Shown here piece by piece: positions 7,501-15,077 of a stretch of 15,929 nt of DNA. This DNA comes from Deltaproteobacteria bacterium UBA6930. GTDB taxonomy: Bacteria; Myxococcota_A; UBA9160; UBA6930. The position numbers and the translations under genes are program-made. Positions within the stretch are counted from its first letter, which is position 1; each line of letters begins with the position of its first letter. The stretch lies in the NCBI GenBank assembly GCA_002450755.1, contig DKAI01000221.1, positions 1-15,929 of the forward strand, in the 5' to 3' direction. The notes under the pieces are model-generated. The model had not been told where the DNA came from. It saw nothing but the letters and a program-made list of their open reading frames with translations, and ran no database searches.

Positions 7501-7716
7501 TCACTCGACAACTGCGAGAATTGCCCCCTCTTCAACACTGTCCCCTTCTTGGACCTTGAACTCTTTCAACCTACCGCCAGCGGGGGACTCAACTGGGATC
7601 TCCATCTTCATTGACTCCATGATTATCAGAATATCACCCTCTGCCACTTCGTCTCCTACAGCCTTTTCAATCTTCCAAATATTGCCAGTAATCTGAGCCT
7701 CGACCTCAATTGCCAC
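7501..7716 (-). CDS. Stand-alone biotin/lipoyl attachment protein (BCCP-like)
   Basis: This 71-residue protein consists of just one biotinyl/lipoyl domain, with the modification site in MESMKMEI (E34-S-M-K37-M). The flanking Met residues favour biotin over lipoate on K37. The two halves of the flattened barrel are visible, including the AGGRLKEF and VQEGDSVEEGAILAVVE segments. Such free-standing domains serve as carboxyl carriers for acyl-CoA or related carboxylases, or have unknown partners; the Bacillus YngHB-like proteins are of this size. No biotin carboxylase or carboxyltransferase gene is in the window, so the partner must lie elsewhere. The start is GTG at 7714-7716, fixed by a strong SD (AAGGAGG) 6-7 nt upstream. 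It appears to be the first gene of the operon that runs through plsB, hisI and hisG. Confidence 0.9.
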   Translation of the reverse strand: MAIEVEAQITGNIWKIEKAVGDEVAEGDILIIMESMKMEIPVESPAGGRLKEFKVQEGDSVEEGAILAVVE

Positions 7717-7721
7717 TAGAG

Positions 7722-7730
7722 AACCTCCTT
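7722..7730 (-). promoter_or_regulatory. Strong ribosome binding site of the biotinyl-domain gene
   Basis: On the minus strand this reads AAGGAGGTT, a near-perfect Shine-Dalgarno sequence 5-6 nt before the GTG at 7716. It is the best SD seen in the window and decides a non-ATG start. A small hairpin (GGCCA at 7737-7741 with TGGCC at 7748-7752) lies just upstream in the leader. Confidence 0.8.
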
Positions 7731-7780
7731 GAAACCGGCCAATTTTCCTGGCCAGTCATAATCATAACCCGATAACGAGA

Positions 7781-7808
7781 CTTGGCCGTGATGTACAGAC
7801 CGCTAATC
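7781..7808 (+). promoter_or_regulatory. Candidate sigma70-type promoter for ffh
   Basis: A -35-like TTGGCC (7781-7786) and a -10-like TAATCT (7803-7808) are separated by 16 nt in the short divergent region. Transcription would start near 7815, just before the SD GGAG (7818-7821) of ffh. The match is moderate and unverified. The promoter of the opposite operon must lie in the same 110 nt; a TATGAT at 7760-7765 on the minus strand is a possible -10, without a good -35. Confidence 0.4.
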
Positions 7809-7828
7809 TGCAGTACTGGAGATATTTG

Positions 7829-9316
7829 ATGCTCGAAACGCTCACAACCGGATTCAAAAATGCTCGAGATCGCCTGACAGGCGCTAAGAACCTTTCGGAA
7901 GGAAACGTCTCGGAGGCTCTTCGCAACGTGCGAATGTCCCTTCTTGAGGCAGACGTCGATTTCGAGGTGGTAAAAGACTTCCTAGAAAGAGTGAAGAGTC
8001 GGAGTCTGGGGGAGAAAGTCGAGACAAGAATACGAGATTCTTCGGGACGCCTCCGCAAGGTAACACCCGGTCAACATTTTATAGCCATATGCCAGGAAGA
8101 ACTTATTGACTTGATGGGGCCTACAGGAGCGGAACTCAAGTCGAAAAAAGGAGTAATTTCAATACTGCTAGCTGGACTTCAGGGGGTTGGGAAAACAACC
8201 GTTGCAGGAAAACTGGCGCGCCATCTAAAAGAAGAAGGCAGGTACCCCCTTCTTGTAGCAGCCGATACGTACAGACCTGCAGCTGCAGAGCAACTAGTTA
8301 CCTTGGGCAAAAGTATCGACGTCGCTGTTCATGTAGGATCAAAAGATCAGACACCGGTGGATATATGCAGAGAAGCTGAGGAGCGACTCGAAACCGAGAA
8401 GTTCGACTCCATCTTGTATGACACTGCAGGACGAACAGTATTAGACGCCGATATGATGTCCGAAATTCAAGAAATATCGACAACGGTATCTCCCTCCGAG
8501 ACCTTATTTGTTTGCGACTCACTAATGGGCCGAGATGCTGTGAATGTTGCGAAAGCATTTCATGAGAGCCTCCCTCTCGATGGTCTCATCCTCACCAAAC
8601 TCGATGGCGATGCTCGAGGAGGGGCAGCCTTAGCGATCAAATCAGTAACTGGGGTACCAATCAAGTTTTTGAGCACGGGAGAGACCCTAGACAAGCTGGA
8701 ATCTTTCAGACCAGAAGGCATTGCTTCACGAATTCTTGGGATGGGGGACATCGTTGGTCTAGTTCAAGACTTCGAAGCAGTAGTGGATGCCGATAAGGCC
8801 GAACAGGAAGCCGAGCGACTCCTTTCAGGAAATTTCGGCATGGATGACCTTCTGAAACAGTTGAGAACCATCCAAAAGATGGGCTCCATAAAAGAAGTCT
8901 TAGGGAAGTTACCAATGATGGGCGGTATGGCTGATCAAGTCGACCCAAAAGAACTCCTGAAGGTCGAATCAATAATTCAATCCATGACGGTTCAAGAACG
9001 CAAGTCACCAGAAGTGATAGAAACAAGTCGTGCAAACCGCATAGCGAAAGGTTGTGGACGTACTAGCAAGGACGTTACAAGCCTTATTCAACGTTTTAAT
9101 CAAATGCGCGACTTCATGTCACAAATGGGTTCCGGCAAAGGCCCCTTTGGAAAACTTTCTGGAGCAATGGGAGGAGGAGGGAGCCTACCCTTTGATCAGT
9201 CCTTAATCGGCGCTGCAGCACCTAAGAATGTAAAAGCTGAGGCTAAACGTCGACAGGCACAAAAACGGAAAAGAAAACAATCACGTAAGGATCGAAAAAA
9301 ACGTCGTAAGAAATAG
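7829..9316 (+). CDS. ffh: Signal recognition particle protein Ffh
   Basis: Ffh is the SRP54 GTPase that binds 4.5S RNA and signal sequences of nascent membrane proteins and docks with FtsY. The 495-residue protein has an N domain (1-100), then the G domain with GLQGVGKTT (117-124), DTYRPAAAEQL (146-156), DTAGR (198-202) and TKLDGDARGG (256-265). The methionine-rich M domain follows (about 330-435). It ends in a very basic tail, with 17 Lys/Arg in the last 26 residues. In the RNA-binding segment the usual RIAxGSG reads RIAKGCG (404-410), with Cys in place of Ser. The start is ATG at 7829 with SD GGAG 7 nt upstream; a TTG directly before it is in frame but less likely. The transglycosylase gene begins 2 nt after the stop. 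Confidence 0.97.
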   Translation: MLETLTTGFKNARDRLTGAKNLSEGNVSEALRNVRMSLLEADVDFEVVKDFLERVKSRSLGEKVETRIRDSSGRLRKVTPGQHFIAICQEELIDLMGPTGAELKSKKGVISILLAGLQGVGKTTVAGKLARHLKEEGRYPLLVAADTYRPAAAEQLVTLGKSIDVAVHVGSKDQTPVDICREAEERLETEKFDSILYDTAGRTVLDADMMSEIQEISTTVSPSETLFVCDSLMGRDAVNVAKAFHESLPLDGLILTKLDGDARGGAALAIKSVTGVPIKFLSTGETLDKLESFRPEGIASRILGMGDIVGLVQDFEAVVDADKAEQEAERLLSGNFGMDDLLKQLRTIQKMGSIKEVLGKLPMMGGMADQVDPKELLKVESIIQSMTVQERKSPEVIETSRANRIAKGCGRTSKDVTSLIQRFNQMRDFMSQMGSGKGPFGKLSGAMGGGGSLPFDQSLIGAAAPKNVKAEAKRRQAQKRKRKQSRKDRKKRRKK

Positions 9317-9318
9317 AA

Positions 9319-11118
9319 ATGACAGTCCCACGGAGTAGTATAAAGTTGAAGTCGGAGATCGGTCGCAAACCTTTCAAAATATTTAATTTCGATAAAGAAA
9401 AGCAAATGACAGCACAGACTGCTGCAAAAGTTCCTGGGTGGAGCTGGAAAATGCTCGCGACATTCTTAATCTGGAGCATTCTCAGTACTGTATCCAATGC
9501 AGATCCGATTGAAAAAACGCCTGCTTTCCCACGTCCTAACTCTATTGAAACTCGGGTCAATTTTTGGAAAAAAGTTTTTACCGATGCGAGTACTAGTTAC
9601 GGTTATTTCCATGACGAGAAGGATTTGAGCATAATTTACGAAAAATTTCGTGTAGATAAAACACGCGGACGAGCGCTTGATCGGAAGCTCAAACCAACAA
9701 GACAACGTTACAGAGATATCCTTCGAAAATTGGCTACGGGAAAACGAAAAAATTTATCTCGAGAAAGCTTAAGAGTTCTAAACTTATTTCCCAAAGACGT
9801 TACTAACCAAAACCTCCTGTTATCCTCGGAAAGAATTCGTTTTCAACTAGGACAGGCTGATAGGTTCCGTAAAGGCATTGAACGAATGGGGCGCTGGGAG
9901 ACCTTTATAAGAGAGATTTTTCGGAACCGCGGTATTCCTGAGAGACTAGTAGCACTTCCGCTAGTCGAGTCTTCCTTCAACCCTAACGCGCGATCTCATG
10001 CGGGTGCCTCAGGGTTATGGCAATTTACTCGGGCTACGGGGAAACGCTTTCTCCAGATAAACCACTACATTGACGAAAGGAGAGATCCATTTCTTTCAAC
10101 TAGAGCTGCTGCTGAATTACTTAAGAAAAATTTCGATTCTATAGGTACCTGGCCACTAGCAATCACTGCCTATAATCACGGGGCTTCGGGAATGCGACGG
10201 GCAAAAAGACGTCTCGGCACAACAAATATTCACACAATCATAAATCGTTACAAGAGCCGTACGTTCGGATTCGCATCAAAGAATTTTTATGCGGAATTTC
10301 TCGCCGCGTCGGATATTGAACAAAGCCCAGAAACTTATTTCTCCAACCTAAAAAAGGATCGATCCGAAAACAGGAACATAGTATTCCTTAGCCATTTTTA
10401 TAGGATCGAAGATATCTCTTTTGTATTGGGGATTACTATTAACGAAATAAAAGCTTTAAACCCCGCGTTGTTAAAGCCAATTTTACGTTCTCAGAAGTTT
10501 CTACCGAAAGGATACGCACTCCGGATACCAGAAGGCATAAACGGAGCTAAAATGCTTGCCTCACTTCCAAAACATTTGCGTTTCCCCACTCAGACACCGG
10601 ATACGCAATACAGAGTCCGGAGGGGAGATTCGCTCAGCGTGATAGCCAGACGCTTTGGCGTCTCCGAATCTTCATTAGTCCGCGCTAATAATCTTCTTAA
10701 CAAAAATAAAATACGAGCTGGACAAAATTTAAAGATACCAGGAAAGACGAGCAACAGAGGAATTGGCGCTGACCTATCAGACTATTTGCAATTTACCTAC
10801 ACGGTTAAATCAGGAGATACACTTGATGCAATCGCATCCAAATTTAATACAACAAGCGATGCAATAGCGTTGGCAAACGGACTTAAGAATCGGAATCGGA
10901 TAAACGCTGGGAGGATTATCGCCATACCAGGACTGCGTCCTAAGATAGACCTGAAAAACGCTTCCGAAGTATCTTACATCGTAAAAACAGGGGATACACT
11001 TGGTCGTATCGCAAGATACTACAACACGACTGTCACTACTTTAGCGAAGACTAACGGGATTTCTATAAATGATACGATATATCCAGGACAGAAACTTCGA
11101 ATTACAAACGCAAATTAA
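9319..11118 (+). CDS. mltD: MltD-like lytic murein transglycosylase with LysM repeats
   Basis: This enzyme cleaves the MurNAc-GlcNAc bond of peptidoglycan with formation of 1,6-anhydroMurNAc, in the periplasm. Numbering from ATG 9319 (599 residues), the SLT domain spans about 195-335. Catalytic E217 lies in LVESSFNP, followed by SHAGASGLWQF and AITAYNHG. Three LysM peptidoglycan-binding repeats follow at about 430-475, 493-538 and 552-596 (RRGDSLSVIARRFGV, KSGDTLDAIASKFNT, KTGDTLGRIARYYNT). A fourth, degenerate LysM-like stretch is at about 355-405. A signal-like helix (MLATFLIWSILSTVSNA) lies at 45-61, with likely cleavage after SNA. The start is unsure: ATG 9319 touches ffh, ATG 9406 gives a basic n-region, and ATG 9451 has the best SD (GGGTGGAG, 7 nt spacing) but no positive charge before the hydrophobic core. 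Confidence 0.92.
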   Translation: MTVPRSSIKLKSEIGRKPFKIFNFDKEKQMTAQTAAKVPGWSWKMLATFLIWSILSTVSNADPIEKTPAFPRPNSIETRVNFWKKVFTDASTSYGYFHDEKDLSIIYEKFRVDKTRGRALDRKLKPTRQRYRDILRKLATGKRKNLSRESLRVLNLFPKDVTNQNLLLSSERIRFQLGQADRFRKGIERMGRWETFIREIFRNRGIPERLVALPLVESSFNPNARSHAGASGLWQFTRATGKRFLQINHYIDERRDPFLSTRAAAELLKKNFDSIGTWPLAITAYNHGASGMRRAKRRLGTTNIHTIINRYKSRTFGFASKNFYAEFLAASDIEQSPETYFSNLKKDRSENRNIVFLSHFYRIEDISFVLGITINEIKALNPALLKPILRSQKFLPKGYALRIPEGINGAKMLASLPKHLRFPTQTPDTQYRVRRGDSLSVIARRFGVSESSLVRANNLLNKNKIRAGQNLKIPGKTSNRGIGADLSDYLQFTYTVKSGDTLDAIASKFNTTSDAIALANGLKNRNRINAGRIIAIPGLRPKIDLKNASEVSYIVKTGDTLGRIARYYNTTVTTLAKTNGISINDTIYPGQKLRITNAN

Positions 11119-11149
11119 TTATTTGATGCTACTTAGATTTCGCATTACT

Positions 11150-12175
11150 TCAAAACACGCGGCGAAGTGCTAACTGCCCGCAAGCAGCGCCGATATCAGA
11201 ACCCCTGCTCTTTCGCAACGTAGTAACGAGTCCACCCGATGCCAAAATACCCATAAAGGTATCAATTACATTTGCCTCAGGGGTCTTGAAATTTGATCCC
11301 GAATGTTGATTAACCGGAATAATGTTCAATTTAGATGGCACTCCTTTCAATAGTGCTACTAAATTTCTTGCATCGTGTTTACTATCGTTGATACCTGACA
11401 GAAGGGTATATTCAAAAAATACTGGGTGCCGTTTGGATAGATTCGGAATCTCTTTCAGGGTCTCGAAAAGTTTGGCGATTGGAAACTTTCGATTTAATGG
11501 CACCAACTTGTTCCTTAAATCATCTTTAGCAGCATGCAATGAAACTGCGAGATTAACGGGAACACTTTTACATAGTTGTAGAATTTTCGGAACTACTCCC
11601 GCTGTCGAAACAGTAATTCTCTTGGCGGGAATATTGAACGCTTTTGGAGAAAGAAAAAGTTCTACGGCCCGAATAACAGCTTCAAGATTTAACAAAGGCT
11701 CCCCCATTCCCATAAATACTACGTTCGTTATAGAAGCTTCGTGATGTGTATATCTTTTCATAATACAAAACTGATCAATAATTTCGGAAGTATCAAGGTT
11801 CCGAGTAAAACCCATTTTGCCGGTCGCACAAAATGAACATTTTAAAGAGCAACCTATTTGACTCGAAACACAAAGCGTCAATCGGTCTGACTCAGGTATC
11901 AACACCGATTCTAAAAGATTGTTATCTTTTGTTTTCAAAATTCCTTTCACAGTTCCGTCTTCAGAATAAGACAGTTCTTCAACTCTTAGAGATTGAAATT
12001 CAAAATCTTTCTTCATCTTCTTTCGCAAATTTATATCGATATTCGACATCATCATCGGATCCTCGACATTTTTTTGATATACCCACGCAGCAACCTGCTC
12101 AGCTCGAAACTTAGGCAATGAATTAGAAAGGAAGTAATCTTGCATTTCTCTCAAAGTCATATTCTTGTAATTCAC
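11150..12175 (-). CDS. rlmN: 23S rRNA (adenine-2503-C2)-methyltransferase, RlmN
   Basis: RlmN is a radical-SAM enzyme that methylates C2 of A2503 in 23S rRNA and A37 in some tRNAs. Counting from GTG at 12175 (341 residues), the 4Fe-4S motif C109-x3-C113-x2-C116 (GCSLKCSFCATG) is present. C102 (TLCVSSQ) matches E. coli C118, and C332 in RGSDIGAACGQL is the methyl-carrying cysteine. Other family blocks are GMGEPLLN, VNLAVSLHAA and NIIPVNQHSG. The start at GTG 12175 is supported by an AAGG SD 7 nt upstream and by its GTGA overlap with the trmB stop. A longer frame to ATG 12229 would run 58 nt into trmB and is less likely. This final C-terminus and the target specificity fit RlmN more than Cfr, though sequence alone cannot fully separate them. 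Confidence 0.95.
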   Translation of the reverse strand: MNYKNMTLREMQDYFLSNSLPKFRAEQVAAWVYQKNVEDPMMMSNIDINLRKKMKKDFEFQSLRVEELSYSEDGTVKGILKTKDNNLLESVLIPESDRLTLCVSSQIGCSLKCSFCATGKMGFTRNLDTSEIIDQFCIMKRYTHHEASITNVVFMGMGEPLLNLEAVIRAVELFLSPKAFNIPAKRITVSTAGVVPKILQLCKSVPVNLAVSLHAAKDDLRNKLVPLNRKFPIAKLFETLKEIPNLSKRHPVFFEYTLLSGINDSKHDARNLVALLKGVPSKLNIIPVNQHSGSNFKTPEANVIDTFMGILASGGLVTTLRKSRGSDIGAACGQLALRRVF

Positions 12176-12816
12176 AGTGAAACCTTTTTGTAGCGCCAAA
12201 AATAAGGAGTCCTGCCTTTTGATCGCCAAATCTCTTCGTAAGCAGTAAGATGACGGCCGGGGACATTCGAAAGATATGGATAGGGTTTAAAGAGATTTTG
12301 CAAACCTTGCGTTCCTTGAAGACGTGCATTAATCCATTTCGCGTACGCAGGATGGTCTGTCGCAACTTCAAGAGTTCCCTCAGGTATAAGCTTGGTTACC
12401 AAGACATCGAGAAAATCGCGCTTAATGAGTCTCCGGCGAGAATGACGTCTTTTAGGCCAGGGGTCTGGGAAATTTATCCAGAAGGTTTCCACACTTCCGT
12501 CATCTAACATATATTCTACTGCTTCTTTCGCATTACCTTCGATCAATCGAAGATTACGGACCGGACACAATGCCAGACGTCGGGCCATTTTCGCAACCCG
12601 TTTCCAAGAAATATCTATTCCAATGTGGGCTTTATTCGAATTTCGTCTCGCCAAATCAACCAAAAACTCTCCTCTGCCAAAGCCAATTTCTACTACTAAA
12701 GATTCTTGAGCATTTTCATCATCCCGAAAAATTGCTTTCCATCCGCTATGCTTAATTTCCTCGGGCGAAATCCGATGATCGATACCCTCCACTTTTCTAT
12801 GGGGACTTCGAGTCAT
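12172..12816 (-). CDS. trmB: tRNA (guanine-N7)-methyltransferase TrmB
   Basis: TrmB makes m7G46 in the variable loop of tRNAs, using SAM. The 214-residue protein has the SAM-binding motif VEIGFGRGEFL (42-52), the hallmark NFPDPWPKRRHSRRRL (115-130), ATDHPAYAKW (152-161) and the TAYEEIW ending block (191-197). The length is typical. Start ATG at 12816 has no clear SD. The stop TGA at 12172-12174 overlaps the GTG start of rlmN by 4 nt, so the two RNA-modification genes are probably translated in a coupled way. A candidate promoter lies 30 nt upstream in the gap after the M48 protease gene. Confidence 0.96.
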   Translation of the reverse strand: MTRSPHRKVEGIDHRISPEEIKHSGWKAIFRDDENAQESLVVEIGFGRGEFLVDLARRNSNKAHIGIDISWKRVAKMARRLALCPVRNLRLIEGNAKEAVEYMLDDGSVETFWINFPDPWPKRRHSRRRLIKRDFLDVLVTKLIPEGTLEVATDHPAYAKWINARLQGTQGLQNLFKPYPYLSNVPGRHLTAYEEIWRSKGRTPYFWRYKKVSL

Positions 12817-12846
12817 AAAATAGAAACGCTATGGTGATCAAGATTC

Positions 12847-12874
12847 ATTCTATCCATTATTTAGTTTTACCCAA
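12847..12874 (-). promoter_or_regulatory. Candidate promoter for trmB-rlmN
   Basis: On the minus strand, TTGGGT (12869-12874) and TAGAAT (12847-12852) are separated by 16 nt, a fair sigma70-type match. It sits in the 61-nt gap between the M48 gene and trmB, about 30 nt before the trmB ATG. If real, trmB-rlmN can be transcribed apart from the kinase and protease genes. No terminator was seen in the gap. Confidence 0.4.
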
Positions 12875-12877
12875 ATG

Positions 12878-13708
12878 TTAATAAACGGGTTCGCCTATAC
12901 CTACGGATTCGAGACCCATACGTAAACGAACTCGTCTCTGAATTATTTCAAATCGGCCGTTATCGGTATAGATAAGGTCCGCTAGATTTTCTTTGGAAGC
13001 AATCAGTAATTTAACGGACTGGATTCTTTTTTCAGTCGTTGGATGGCTTGACAAAAATTCGGGTGGACGAGTAGTCGCTTCAGATAAGAGCGTTTCGAAG
13101 AATGTTACTAAACCATCCGGGTGATAACCAGCATCTACTAATGCTTGAATTGCGAAAGCATCGGCCTCGATCTCATCTTCACGAGTAAATTTATTGAGAT
13201 AAGCTGCCGACGCTATTCCTCCTACCATTCCTGTCGCACGCCCTAATCTACCCCCTCCTAATATCGTGGCGGCAATAATTGCAACATTTTTCCCTATGGC
13301 TACTGGCTTTTTCCTGCTGTAATTTTCGGCGACGTGCCTTCGAACTACGTGTCCAATTTCATGGGCGATGACACCAGCTACTTCACCGACATTCTTTGCC
13401 TTTAAGAGGACTCCAGTATTTAGAAATATCTTTCCAGCAGGTCCTGCAAAGGCATTGATTTCCTCAGATTCAATTAATTGAAACTCATATTCGAATGAAC
13501 TTTGCGGAAAAGAACTCAAAATTTTTCTTCCGATACTTTCCACATAATCTCTCACCACACGATCGTGAAACATTGAAAAATTTTGCTTGACACTTTTTTC
13601 AAAATCTTCAGACACAGATTTTTCTTGCTCTACGGTCATAGTTGCGCAGCTAAAGGAACTAAAGATAACAATCAGAATTAAAAATCGATTAAAGTAACGA
13701 TTTGACAT
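12878..13708 (-). CDS. M48-family zinc metalloprotease, envelope-located
   Basis: This 276-residue protein looks like BepA/LoiP-type M48 peptidases that act on the outer membrane or periplasm. It has an N-terminal hydrophobic stretch (FLILIVIFSSFSC, 9-21) after a basic start. C21 may be a lipidation site, but the lipobox (SFSC) is atypical, so ordinary cleavage or membrane anchoring is also possible. The zinc motif is HEIGH (H116, E117, H120). The third ligand is probably E181 in DEIEADAFA, and the conserved SHPTTEKRI follows at 221-229. There are Gly-rich segments (ILGGGRLGRATGMVGG) between them. Compared with BepA it lacks a C-terminal TPR domain. Its ATG overlaps the 3' end of the kinase gene by 20 nt, and an AAAG is the only SD-like sequence. 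The role is probably protein quality control in the envelope, which is inference from the family. Confidence 0.9.
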   Translation of the reverse strand: MSNRYFNRFLILIVIFSSFSCATMTVEQEKSVSEDFEKSVKQNFSMFHDRVVRDYVESIGRKILSSFPQSSFEYEFQLIESEEINAFAGPAGKIFLNTGVLLKAKNVGEVAGVIAHEIGHVVRRHVAENYSRKKPVAIGKNVAIIAATILGGGRLGRATGMVGGIASAAYLNKFTREDEIEADAFAIQALVDAGYHPDGLVTFFETLLSEATTRPPEFLSSHPTTEKRIQSVKLLIASKENLADLIYTDNGRFEIIQRRVRLRMGLESVGIGEPVY

Positions 13709-14864
13709 CGAAACTTTCTTTTTTTCTAAGAGTTTCCATTAAACTTTGAATTATAGAAAGCACTGACTTATCGAACGATTTATTATCTACAATTGGAACA
13801 TGATGGGCCTCAGATACCTCCAAGAGATGATCCTGTATTTGCAAAATCGAATCAATATGACTTAAGTAACGATGCGACTCTCGATTTGATGCTTGGGCCT
13901 CTCGCGCAGAAAAACGATTTTCAAACTCCTCAGCATCGAGGTTTGCGACCATTAAGAAGTGCAATTCAGCACGATTCAAATAAGTATCTTGATTCAAGAT
14001 TCCAGGCACGAGAGATACACCATCCATTACTAAGTTCTCGTTTTCTTCAATTGCTCTATCGATCATTGCATGGACACCAACGGCGACTAGGTTTGCCTGA
14101 ACGCGGAAACCCTGAATTACAGAGTCGTCACCTTGTGAATCTGATAAAGTCTGGAAGGCTCTGTACGAGGAACTGTGAATCGCTGGTACTAATTCTTTTG
14201 ACAACATGAGACGCATTACGTGCCGGATCGAATCCGTGGAAATTACTCGAGCAAGTCCAAGTCTATGAGCGACCTCAATAGCGAGGGAGGTTTTTCCAGC
14301 TCCCGTGGTACCACCCAGCAACAAAATTACTGGCTTTTGTGGTTCTTCCTGATAATGGCGCCAAACAAGATATCTTTGCGCTACCTGCTCTCCTAGTCTT
14401 TTCCTAAGTGTCTCAAACGCTAACCTGCGGAGATCACGACGACGGATTTGATCTACCGATTTAGAGAAAAGCTCGGATTCGATCTGCTGAGCCACATCAA
14501 ACGCATCGTTAGGGTCAATTGCTGCTGCCAGTAAGGACTGCGACAAGAATCCTTTTGAGAAAAAAGTCTTGTTCTTTCCAACAAAGATTTGACGTGGCCC
14601 CTCATCATTGCCGGATATACCCTTCCCTCCAGATGCTTCTTCTATAAGAGCTACCAGCTCTTCGCGGCTTACCAAATCTCGACCTCGCAAGACATTTCTA
14701 ACTCGATTGGCAGCTTTCACGGCATCTTCGAAGGCTATGCCCTTGCTCGTTAAATGGTGAACGATAATACCTCTCATAAAAGGCCTAAAACGATCGCCAT
14801 CCTGCACCTGCAAGCCCGAAGGTTTCTTTGAGCGCCTCTCTGCCTTTGAATCACTCTTACTCAT
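13689..14864 (-). CDS. 2-phosphoglycerate-kinase-like P-loop protein with ATP-cone-like N-terminus
   Basis: This 391-residue protein has a Walker A motif GGTTGAGKTS (184-193) at the start of a kinase domain (about 178-385). STDSIRHVMR (209-218) and a later VMDGVSLVPG segment match archaeal 2-phosphoglycerate kinase-like proteins. Residues about 93-172 (FFSKGFLSQSLLAAAI to AQRYLVWRHYQ) follow the ATP-cone pattern of an allosteric nucleotide-binding region. Residues about 27-75 (PFMRGIIVHHLTSKGIAFED) look like a second, shorter copy. In methanogens such kinases make 2,3-bisphosphoglycerate on the way to cyclic-2,3-DPG; what the bacterial relative phosphorylates is not known from this sequence. 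Start ATG 14864 has a weak SD region. The 3' end overlaps the M48 gene by 20 nt, which suggests one transcript. Confidence 0.8.
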   Translation of the reverse strand: MSKSDSKAERRSKKPSGLQVQDGDRFRPFMRGIIVHHLTSKGIAFEDAVKAANRVRNVLRGRDLVSREELVALIEEASGGKGISGNDEGPRQIFVGKNKTFFSKGFLSQSLLAAAIDPNDAFDVAQQIESELFSKSVDQIRRRDLRRLAFETLRKRLGEQVAQRYLVWRHYQEEPQKPVILLLGGTTGAGKTSLAIEVAHRLGLARVISTDSIRHVMRLMLSKELVPAIHSSSYRAFQTLSDSQGDDSVIQGFRVQANLVAVGVHAMIDRAIEENENLVMDGVSLVPGILNQDTYLNRAELHFLMVANLDAEEFENRFSAREAQASNRESHRYLSHIDSILQIQDHLLEVSEAHHVPIVDNKSFDKSVLSIIQSLMETLRKKESFDVKSLL

Positions 14865-15077
14865 AAGAGAATCTTAACTCTCTATATCTTTATTTGCAGT
14901 CTTAACATCAAAGACTCTCCTAATCTTTACATGCGAATTTTCATCTTTCTCCAGTAATTCGATATATGAAAATCTAAAAAATTACGAAAAAGTCGAACAG
15001 ATTAGGCTCTTACAGAATCCACGATCATTCGAATAACTTCCTAACCAACTAACCTGTGGCGAGCTAGAGTTACATAT
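14865..15077. other. Divergent intergenic region between the kinase and hydrolase-like genes
   Basis: This 213-nt AT-rich spacer should carry two divergent promoters. For the minus strand, a TTGATG about 50 nt before the kinase ATG with a TATAGA (spacer 19) is a weak candidate. For the plus strand I see no convincing -35/-10 pair, and the SD of the 15078 gene is poor. No gene or RNA was recognised. Confidence 0.4.

Noticed and set aside
7494..7538. Longer N-terminus for the GNAT protein starting at GTG 7538
   Set aside because: It overlaps the biotinyl gene by 38 nt, and the SD-like bases before it are explained by the biotinyl coding sequence; the fold begins at GTG 7493. It is not excluded.
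7737..7752. GGCCA/TGGCC inverted repeat upstream of the biotinyl gene as an operator or terminator
   Set aside because: It is only 5 bp, without a T run and without a second copy; mentioned as a leader hairpin but not called as a regulatory site.
11119..11149. Bidirectional terminator between the transglycosylase gene and rlmN
   Set aside because: The 31-nt spacer shows no stem-loop with a T tract in either direction.
12176..12229. Longer N-terminus for RlmN starting at ATG 12229
   Set aside because: It would overlap trmB by 58 nt; the GTG at 12175 has an SD and a GTGA stop-start overlap, and family similarity begins after it.
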